A DNA stretch of 64,000 nt from Vibrio rumoiensis. GTDB lineage: Bacteria > Pseudomonadota > Gammaproteobacteria > Enterobacterales > Vibrionaceae. The stretch's first letter is position 1, and every line of letters begins with the position of its first letter. The notes under the pieces were generated by a model. That model was not told the origin of the DNA, did no database searches, and saw only the letters and a list, made by a program, of their open reading frames with translations. Where the stretch lies: contig NZ_AP018687.1 of assembly GCF_002218045.2 (NCBI RefSeq), positions 62,001 through 126,000 on the forward strand, written 5' to 3'. This document shows, one piece after another, positions 48,958 through 54,982 of the stretch. Made by a program: the position numbers and the translations under genes.

Positions 48958-49949
48958 TAGTAGTAATGCCCTTCTGCGCCCTCCTCTTCTGCTACGGGGA
49001 TCATGTCCACGTCACTCAAAGGCGGCACTTCATCGGCACCAGGCTTTGCATTAGCTGGGCCACCAGCGATGATGGGCTCTTGCTCATGCGTTTCCTGGTA
49101 GTCAGGCTTCGGTGGCTCCATTTGATCCAATTCCTTCTCACGAAGAAATTGAGTCGCATATTGCAATTCCGAACCTTCATACCGTCCCTTCACATACTCA
49201 TGCGCCGCAGACCATGCTTTTTCAGCAATAGCGCGATTTGCGAGTTTGGTCAGGATCGGATCAAGCTCTTTATGCTCGATAGCCAAAGGCTCTTGGCTAT
49301 GAACTTGCGTCGGTGAAGGGAGGTTGGCAATAGCCGGGTTAATGGCTGATGCTTGTTCCATTTCACGAATACGTTCAGCTTCATCTTGGTCATAAATACC
49401 GGAGAAGCCAAAAGCGACACGAGAACACTGGATCAGTGACTTATGCCGGAGTTGACGCTTGGTGTGTGTTTGCCAAGGACCAGTGACAACATAAGGGCCG
49501 TGTTGCCCATTTTTCTGCACTGGCTCTCGGTAAACTTCGTCAATGAACTCCTTGATCCGGATAGGGCGAGATCTGTCCTTACGGTAAATCACGCATTCTA
49601 TCCACTCAGGACACTCAACGTTCGCGCCTTGCATTCTGATCATCTTGTCCGCGTAAACGAACTCGACGCCATCATACTGGGGATGATCGTTGATGATACG
49701 GCTCCAACCATCAACGCCTACAACCGGAATAATCCCATTTTGCTTATCAGGAAACGCATAGATTTCCCGAGTGAAAGGGTTTAAGCCGTATTGTTCAGCC
49801 ACGATCAAGAGCGTCATCATCTGCTCATCGGTCGGTGCGCTGCCATCTCGCTGTTTGAACGCTGTAGCCTTCAACGTGTCATAGAACTTCCGGGTGTCAA
49901 CACCAAAACGTTCAGCGATACGGGTTACAAGAGATTTGCTATCAGACAT
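48957..49949 (-). CDS. bet: Bet-type single-strand annealing recombinase
   Basis: The 330-residue protein shows the RecT/Red-beta signature: LLIVAEQYGLNPFTREIYAF, VVGVDGWSRIINDHPQYDG and WQTHTKRQLRHKSLIQCSRV. It anneals complementary single strands exposed by Exo. Start at MSDSKSLVTR behind leader L27. The C-terminal 80 residues are acidic and probably disordered. Confidence 0.9.
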   Translation of the reverse strand: MSDSKSLVTRIAERFGVDTRKFYDTLKATAFKQRDGSAPTDEQMMTLLIVAEQYGLNPFTREIYAFPDKQNGIIPVVGVDGWSRIINDHPQYDGVEFVYADKMIRMQGANVECPEWIECVIYRKDRSRPIRIKEFIDEVYREPVQKNGQHGPYVVTGPWQTHTKRQLRHKSLIQCSRVAFGFSGIYDQDEAERIREMEQASAINPAIANLPSPTQVHSQEPLAIEHKELDPILTKLANRAIAEKAWSAAHEYVKGRYEGSELQYATQFLREKELDQMEPPKPDYQETHEQEPIIAGGPANAKPGADEVPPLSDVDMIPVAEEEGAEGHYY

Positions 49950-50028
49950 GGTGTTTCTCCTATTCACTAATGAACGGTTTGAGGACACCATGACCCCATC
50001 GGGGCATCGGTGCCCCCGTAGGGTTTAG
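49950..50028 (-). promoter_or_regulatory. Structured leader L27
   Basis: Box TAAACCC. Hairpin CCCTACGGGG/CCCCGATGGGG. Loop GGGCACC.ATG pairs over 10 positions with CATGGTGTCC. Alternative GGTGT..TCCT/AGGA..ACACC covers the ribosome site. Confidence 0.75.
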
Positions 50029-50035
50029 TAAGAAC

Positions 50036-50112
50036 TGGCGGTGTTACCCGCCAGCCAAGTTATTTGGACAGGGCCAACTTTCCTAACAGGGAGTAGCCTC
50101 CGTTAGGGTTAA
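50036..50112 (-). promoter_or_regulatory. Gene-less leader L28
   Basis: Box TTAACCC and hairpin CCTAAC/GTTAGG with possible loop pairing GGCTA/TGGCC are present, but no gene or ribosome site follows. Instead a hairpin CTGGCGG/CCGCCAG leads into leader L27. It is probably what remains after a gene was lost. Confidence 0.55.
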
Positions 50113-51014
50113 AAAAAGTGATCCTCTTGTTCGGAGTCGATCTCTGCCAGCCGAATCAGCTCAGATACAAGGCCAAGCCTTTCTGCATCCGCTCTTACTT
50201 CGTCGTAGCTGAAACCAAACCGTTCAATGAGGGGGTTTAGTGAATCAAAACGCTCGTAGTCGAAGGTGATACCCTGTTCATCACAGAAGGCCACCAGCGG
50301 CTTATCAACGTTTGAAAAGTCATCCGCGAAACGCTGTTGTAGGTAAACCAACATCAGCAGGGGTTTGTGACCATGTTCAGGGCGGAGTTCACCAGCGCCT
50401 TCCAGCGTTGCTGGATGGATAGTGTTCTCGCCAAGACCAGTGCTCACCCCAAGCTCATAACCGCTGTCTGTACGCATTAGCACACAGGGCAGCAAGTCGT
50501 TAGAGCCTTCATTCCGAGCAACCTCAAAGCCGATCAAACTGGCTCCTTTGGCAAATATCCCAGCTACAAAACCTTTGAAGAGGTTTATGTCGCCAGGAGG
50601 TAACTCAGAGGGCGGAGACAACAGCCAGTTTAGAGATCCTAATCTGGTTGTTTGTTCGGCTGAAACATTTCCCCTTTCCAGCACAGTCTGTGTCTCTGCG
50701 TTTACCAGCACCTCATCCAGAAAGGTGTACCCCTGGCTGAGAAACTGTGACACATACTGGCTTTCTTTGTCCTTATAGGACATTGGGATCGTGTCTGGGC
50801 CGTTGGCTTCAAAAGGTCCTTCGAGCTTTGTCTCAGACCAGTTTTCAGCTTTCCCATCAGTGACGGTTCGGTTTAGCTTAACCATCGTGAATTGGCCTGG
50901 CTCCGAGGAGCTGGGCTCCCGGAGAGCTTTGTAGCCAATAAATACCTCGAATGTTTCCAACGTTACCGCATCTTTGAATGTGTAACGACGGCACAAACAG
51001 TGATTTTTCTTCAT
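50109..51014 (-). CDS. Unknown protein between bet and the CobS-like gene
   Basis: The 301-residue soluble, acidic protein MKKNHCLCRRYTFKDAVTLE is not recognised. It starts 10 bases after the CobS-like gene and so has no leader; the two are probably coupled. Confidence 0.7.
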   Translation of the reverse strand: MKKNHCLCRRYTFKDAVTLETFEVFIGYKALREPSSSEPGQFTMVKLNRTVTDGKAENWSETKLEGPFEANGPDTIPMSYKDKESQYVSQFLSQGYTFLDEVLVNAETQTVLERGNVSAEQTTRLGSLNWLLSPPSELPPGDINLFKGFVAGIFAKGASLIGFEVARNEGSNDLLPCVLMRTDSGYELGVSTGLGENTIHPATLEGAGELRPEHGHKPLLMLVYLQQRFADDFSNVDKPLVAFCDEQGITFDYERFDSLNPLIERFGFSYDEVRADAERLGLVSELIRLAEIDSEQEDHFF

Positions 51015-51024
51015 GCGTCACCCC

Positions 51025-51993
51025 TTAGCGCCATTGGTCCCCAAACACATCCTTCGCAACACGCAGGATGGCTTCACGCTCCTCTTTGGCCGCACGGATA
51101 AGCAGAGCTTGATCTAGGGCGTATTCAAGAGCATTTGGGGCACCTCGGAACGCAAGAGACAGTTTCGCCCAACGCACCAACGTCCGGGTGGACATGGTGA
51201 TGCTTAGCTGACCATCTTCACCGTTTTCACCAAGAAACAGTTTGCGGACCTGATTAGCAATCCGAACCATTCCCTTCCGTACATTTTCCGGAAGTTTCGG
51301 AGTAACACGGCCAAGAATGCTGAGTTCAGCTTCCTCATCCGCATACCCTACTTTGGTGAAACGATAGCGATCCATAGCTGCGAGGTTCTGCATCATCACC
51401 CCCTGGTACAAACCAGAAGCATCACCGGAACCCGTAGAGTTACCAGTAACGACCACACGAAACATTGGGTGTGGTTTGATGATTTCTCCACCATTCTGAG
51501 TGATCACAAGAGGACGCCCTTCAAGGACATCGTTGAGACCAGCCAGCTCGGCAGGGTCGGCCAAATCCACCTCGTTGATGAGGAGTAGATGACCTTCACG
51601 CATAGCAACTGCCAGAGGTCCATACATGAACTTCATGACAGGTGGTTGACCTGGTTTTTCCGCGACCAGAGCGTGATGTCCAATCAGATCTGTCAGTTCC
51701 ATCCGCCCGTGGGCAGTGATTTGCTGAACAGGCCAGTTGAGACGACCAGCGATCTCGGTGATACCAGAGGTTTTACCAGACCCGGTAGGGCCGGTTACGA
51801 ACAGTGCGTCACCGCCAGGTTCTTTGAGATAGGCCAAAACCTCTCGCAGAAACTCTTTGCGGAAAACGTAGTTGGTATCAGTGGCAGGGATAAAAGGGTG
51901 CGAGCCGTCAGCATAGCCGATGGCAGTTACCTTCTCCGGAATGCTAGGCATACCGAAAACCTTGCTTACTGAGAATTGAGTATATTGAGACAT
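51025..51993 (-). CDS. CobS-like MoxR-family AAA+ ATPase
   Basis: The 322-residue protein has Walker A ALFVTGPTGSGKTSGITEIA, Walker B LLLINEVDLADPAELAGLND and the sensor-type VVVTGNSTGSGDASGLYQGV. It matches CobS-like ATPases of SXT/IncA/C elements and likely works with the VWA protein at 44527. Confidence 0.88.
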   Translation of the reverse strand: MSQYTQFSVSKVFGMPSIPEKVTAIGYADGSHPFIPATDTNYVFRKEFLREVLAYLKEPGGDALFVTGPTGSGKTSGITEIAGRLNWPVQQITAHGRMELTDLIGHHALVAEKPGQPPVMKFMYGPLAVAMREGHLLLINEVDLADPAELAGLNDVLEGRPLVITQNGGEIIKPHPMFRVVVTGNSTGSGDASGLYQGVMMQNLAAMDRYRFTKVGYADEEAELSILGRVTPKLPENVRKGMVRIANQVRKLFLGENGEDGQLSITMSTRTLVRWAKLSLAFRGAPNALEYALDQALLIRAAKEEREAILRVAKDVFGDQWR

Positions 51994-52058
51994 AGGTGCG
52001 CTCCTAAATTTGACAGGCGCACCACGTCCCGAACCGGGAGGATGCGCCCGGTTGGGCT
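51994..52058 (-). promoter_or_regulatory. Structured leader L29
   Basis: Box TAGCCC. Hairpin ACCGGG/CCCGGT. Loop GGCGCATCC pairs with GGTGCGCC. Alternative GGTGCGC..CCT/AGG..GCGCACC covers the ribosome site. Confidence 0.8.
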
Positions 52059-52061
52059 AGT

Positions 52062-52077
52062 AAATTAACGTTAATTT
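52062..52077. promoter_or_regulatory. Palindrome AAATTAACGTTAATTT next to R7
   Basis: Same 16 bp and same position as at 29141 and 47752. Confidence 0.6.
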
Positions 52078-52212
52078 GCTGTTTGTTTTTGGCGACCAGC
52101 TATCGCACGTTTTCGCTCTCCGAAGAGAACAAAATCTGCTTACTGATGGCTTTACCATAAGTAAGAAGACTTCTTTGAGAGAGAAGAGTAGCCTCTCCTG
52201 GAGGCTACTCCC
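52078..52212 (-). repeat. Structured repeat element R7
   Basis: Hairpin GAGTAGCCTC/GAGGCTACTC, stem CTTACT.ATGG/CCAT.AGTAAG, CTC-TTCG-GAG hairpin, GCGA-TAGCTGG-TCGC and CAGC. Its right half is almost identical to R1. Confidence 0.75.
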
Positions 52213-52398
52213 TCAATGGACGAACATCACCACATCGTCGTCTTGACCAATGACCCCAGTTTCTTTGGCCCATTTCACTGCTTCGCTGTGCGCCAGGTAG
52301 GCGCTGGAATACAGTTTCGGATCAAATTTCACCTCGCGTCCATCAGCTAGATAGATGATGCCTGCTTGATCGTCGTAAACATGAAGATTCTGTTGCAT
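52213..52398 (-). CDS. Small unknown protein
   Basis: The 61-residue protein MQQNLHVYDDQAGIIYLADG is not recognised. Between its start and the terminator at 52479 the sequence forms hairpins (CAAGCC/GGCTTG) that may be a variant leader. Confidence 0.6.
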   Translation of the reverse strand: MQQNLHVYDDQAGIIYLADGREVKFDPKLYSSAYLAHSEAVKWAKETGVIGQDDDVVMFVH

Positions 52399-52478
52399 TC
52401 GACATTCCCCCTGTAGCTTGTCGTCAAAGCAAACTGAAACCAGAAGACTTTGAGGACAAGCCACAGAGGCTTGACCAG

Positions 52479-52505
52479 AAAGAGAGGGGGTTCCCCCTCT
52501 CTTTT
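52479..52505 (-). terminator. Strong hairpin after the 30-residue gene
   Basis: Minus strand AAGAGAGGGGG-AA-CCCCCTCTCTT followed by TCT. It may terminate or attenuate the first operon. Confidence 0.65.
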
Positions 52506-52514
52506 CGTTGACTA

Positions 52515-52607
52515 TCAGCAGTAGCCAAACGATTCAGCTATTCTCACGAAAGGACGAGAGATTGCCCAACCAGTAGGGATACACATAGCGATGATAGCGA
52601 TTTCCAT
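52515..52607 (-). CDS. 30-residue small protein
   Basis: Encodes MEIAIIAMCIPTGWAISRPF, then VRIAESFGYC. Hydrophobic N-terminus. The strong ribosome site (AGGAGCAAC) and a complete structured leader argue that it is real. Function unknown. Confidence 0.65.
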   Translation of the reverse strand: MEIAIIAMCIPTGWAISRPFVRIAESFGYC

Positions 52608-52673
52608 GATGTTGCTCCTAAGCAAAAAAGGGGCAACATCCCCGTCGGGGTATGATTGCCCCGATGGGTTTGA
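52608..52673 (-). promoter_or_regulatory. Structured leader L30
   Basis: Box CAAACCC. Hairpin TCGGGG/CCCCGA. Loop GGGGCAA pairs with TTGCCCC. Alternative GATGTTGC pairs over 8 bases with GCAACATC beside the ribosome site AGGA. Confidence 0.8.
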
Positions 52674-52702
52674 AAGTGTCGAAGATTACTCAGCGACAGT
52701 AA

Positions 52703-53023
52703 TTACCAAACAAGATCCTTACCCTTACGAAGGTAAGTAGGGATTTCGAGATAATCCCAATCAGGTTCTTGTTTAGCGGCTTCTTGAACTTGAGTTACCT
52801 CAGGTTCAACGGCTACCTTGGCTTGCTCAGCCTTAGCAGCACGTTCTTTTATGACGGCCTGTACAGACCGCATTGCAGGAACTGCGAATTTGTTCCAAAG
52901 GAACAAACCGATACGCTGGAACACTTTAGCGAGAGCGATGAAGGAAAATGCAAATACCTTCGCGCCAACGTACAGTGCGCCCAGAGATGCAAGCAGAACT
53001 ACAATGAAAGTGATGATGTGCAT
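52703..53023 (-). CDS. Membrane-anchored unknown protein
   Basis: The 106-residue protein MHIITFIVVLLASLGALYVG has one or two N-terminal membrane segments and a charged C-terminal tail ending IPTYLRKGKDLVW. First gene of the first long operon. Confidence 0.7.
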   Translation of the reverse strand: MHIITFIVVLLASLGALYVGAKVFAFSFIALAKVFQRIGLFLWNKFAVPAMRSVQAVIKERAAKAEQAKVAVEPEVTQVQEAAKQEPDWDYLEIPTYLRKGKDLVW

Positions 53024-53093
53024 GGTGTTGCTCCTATATAAAAAATCAGGGGCAACACCCGGAAACCGGGAGAAGCCCCCGGTTTGGGGTTAA
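53024..53093 (-). promoter_or_regulatory. Structured leader L31
   Basis: Box TTAACCCC. Hairpin AAACCGGG/CCCGGTTT. Loop GGGGC pairs with GCCCC. Alternative GGTGTTGC pairs over 8 bases with GCAACACC at the ribosome site. Confidence 0.8.
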
Positions 53094-53120
53094 GTAATGC
53101 CATACGGCATAAAGCTAGAT

Positions 53121-53158
53121 GCTGTTTGTTTTTGGAGACCAGCTATCTCACCTATAGC
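53121..53158 (-). repeat. Structured repeat element R8 (short)
   Basis: Only the last unit is kept: GAGA-TAGCTGG-TCTC, A-rich linker, CAGC. The stem covaries relative to GCGA/TCGC. Promoter-proximal copy of the first operon. Confidence 0.65.
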
Positions 53159-53219
53159 CGCAGAGCGACTAAGATGGTTCAAATATAACTCACCTTTGCT
53201 CAAGAGAAAACGCTGTAAC

Positions 53220-53234
53220 TGTCCATTTTGGGCA
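53220..53234 (-). promoter_or_regulatory. FlhDC/AcaCD-type activator box for the 44.5-53.0 kb operon
   Basis: Minus strand TGCCCAAAATGGACA, followed by GTTACAGCGTTTT as after the box at 32344. It is weaker than the other boxes. Confidence 0.5.
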
Positions 53235-53316
53235 CTTTGGGATGTCAGGTTACAGATTGACCGCATTTATCCTTTCCAGTGCGTTTATCTGTACCTCAAA
53301 TCTAGGAGTATCTCTA

Positions 53317-53958
53317 ATGGCAGAAGCACAAGCAGCAGTGGACACAAACAGCGACCGTAGCAACCACTACTCTCGCCCTATTTTCAAACAAGTATTGAAA
53401 GTGAATAGCCTCCAGGCTCAGCGAGTCATGGAGCGCAGCTTTGAGCGAGTTTCCAACTCTCTGTTCTCCATCGACGTTATCCTTCGTATCATCGGTGAGC
53501 AGGATGAAATCGACCAGGTTGAAACAGTCATCCTGGAACAAATCTCCAAGGTCTCCGAAGATCTGGACAAAGCCACCGCCCAACTTAACAAACTGATGGA
53601 AGATAACGGCATCGACATGATGCCGGGCTATACCAACCCGAACGAATACACCATCGAGATTAACTCTCCTCAAGTTGCCCAGTTCGCGCATCTGATCCGC
53701 AAGCTGGACAAACTGATGGGGATCGTTGATACACTCTGGTTAAACACCGTTCTGACCAGCAAGCAGCGTACTGACGCTACCTATCAGTGGCAACAGCGCC
53801 TCATCAAACTGGCAGGTCGCATCATCGGCATCGAGAAACGAGCTCGTATTTCAGCACACACCAAAGGTAAAGAAGGTGAAGTGGCACAAGCAGCTCCTGA
53901 ATCTGAAACTGGCGACAAAGAAATCGCAGACGAAGCCGAAAAAACGAAAGCAGCATAA
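53317..53958 (+). CDS. Unknown helical protein (possibly AcaB/DUF1845-like)
   Basis: From MAEAQAAVDT (ribosome site AGGAG) the protein has 213 residues, nearly all helical, with FKQVLKVNSLQAQRVMERSF near the start and a charged, Ala/Glu-rich C-terminal tail. The layout resembles DUF1845/AcaB proteins of conjugative elements, but I cannot confirm this. It is a single gene with a terminator and faces away from the first long operon. Confidence 0.65.
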   Translation: MAEAQAAVDTNSDRSNHYSRPIFKQVLKVNSLQAQRVMERSFERVSNSLFSIDVILRIIGEQDEIDQVETVILEQISKVSEDLDKATAQLNKLMEDNGIDMMPGYTNPNEYTIEINSPQVAQFAHLIRKLDKLMGIVDTLWLNTVLTSKQRTDATYQWQQRLIKLAGRIIGIEKRARISAHTKGKEGEVAQAAPESETGDKEIADEAEKTKAA

Positions 53959-53974
53959 CCCAGCCCAAACCTTT

Positions 53975-54000
53975 GCCCCTCACCTGAGGGGCTTTTTTTT
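53975..54000 (+). terminator. Terminator after the gene at 53317
   Basis: GCCCCTCA-CC-TGAGGGGC followed by eight T. Confidence 0.95.
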
Positions 54001-54079
54001 GTCTTTTATGGTTGCATTTTATGATGCCGTGATATTATCGAAGTAAATCAGATTCAACTCAGGCAAAACGGAGAACAAC

Positions 54080-54943
54080 ATGAACAAAACATTAATCACA
54101 ACCGTAGCTTTGGCTGTAGCAACTCTGTCTGGCTGTGCATCTACCAGCAGCAACTACGAACCCTCAGCTTATAAAGCCAACCACAGTCGCGCCTACAACA
54201 TTGCAGAGGCTGGTGGTCTGGTCACTGGTATCCAGGACGCTTCTGTTCCTCGTGATAAGCTGGAGCGTCTTACTGACACAAAGACGTTTGGTGCAGCTTA
54301 CGTGCTATCTGGTTACACCTCACCTCAGCTTGGAATGACAAACTGGCAAGGTGGCTTAGTGAACCTTGCGAATTGGGCTATTGGCCCTAAACAGCATGGC
54401 GCCCGTAACAGCTTGGTTGCATGGATGCCAGCAAAAGAAGCCAATTCACCGGTAGATGCTCAAGCCAAATTTCTTTCACATGTGAAAGTTTCCATCGAGT
54501 CAGCGCTGACCGACTTGGGTGCCGATTTCACGCTTCTGTATGACAAAGATGGCCGCCTCACCTATCAGTTCTACAAAAACGAATGGGGTTGCTCGACGTG
54601 GGTGAACGGACAAAGCAAAGTGGCTGACATGTGTTCAGTCAAGGTGAAGCTCGTTGAGCCTCGCCTCGGTGTAGCTCCTGATTTTGTCTCTAGTGTCCAA
54701 GGTGCGGCTTATGCGTTTACATCAGGTCATGAGACCGCTTACAACTTTGTGAATGTCGGTAATGGAACCACCAGCCACGCCCCTCAACAGGCGATCTATG
54801 CAGCCATCAGCAAGCAGCTACCGGCTTGGACCTACCTCTACCTTGCTCCGAAATCAGTGGAGCTGGAGAATGGCGAAAAAGTTGCATTCCCTTACCTCCT
54901 TGAACAGGGAAAAGCAGAGCTATTTGTTTACCCGGAAGCGTAA
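54080..54943 (+). CDS. Outer-membrane-type lipoprotein of unknown function
   Basis: The 287-residue protein has a lipoprotein signal (MNKTLITTVALAVATLSGCA, lipobox LSGC with the lipidated cysteine at residue 19). The mature part has two further cysteines (EWGCSTWVNG, ADMCSVKVKL) that may form a disulfide. Not recognised. It faces the tra genes and shares a terminator with traN. A perfect 16-bp palindrome lies inside its coding region. Confidence 0.8.
   Translation: MNKTLITTVALAVATLSGCASTSSNYEPSAYKANHSRAYNIAEAGGLVTGIQDASVPRDKLERLTDTKTFGAAYVLSGYTSPQLGMTNWQGGLVNLANWAIGPKQHGARNSLVAWMPAKEANSPVDAQAKFLSHVKVSIESALTDLGADFTLLYDKDGRLTYQFYKNEWGCSTWVNGQSKVADMCSVKVKLVEPRLGVAPDFVSSVQGAAYAFTSGHETAYNFVNVGNGTTSHAPQQAIYAAISKQLPAWTYLYLAPKSVELENGEKVAFPYLLEQGKAELFVYPEA
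54473..54488. promoter_or_regulatory. 16-bp palindrome CTTTCACATGTGAAAG, copy 3
   Basis: Identical to the copies at 13288 and 39615, here inside the lipoprotein gene, so it is not simply a promoter operator. Confidence 0.6.
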
Positions 54944-54954
54944 TCAATCGACAT

Positions 54955-54982
54955 AAAAAAGGGGCCTTTCGGCCCCTTTTTT
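54955..54982. terminator. Bidirectional terminator between the lipoprotein gene and traN
   Basis: AAAAAAGGGGCC-TTTC-GGCCCCTTTTTT, serving both convergent genes. Confidence 0.95.

Noticed and set aside
26192..53093. Reading the intergenic hairpins as ordinary terminators
   Set aside because: They lack T runs, lie upstream of ribosome sites rather than after operons, and real terminators with T runs are found separately at 25779, 32363 and 53975.
29157..53158. Regularly spaced repeats as a CRISPR array
   Set aside because: The copies are about 4 kb apart, are separated by genes and vary in structure-preserving ways. There is no short repeat-spacer pattern and no cas gene.
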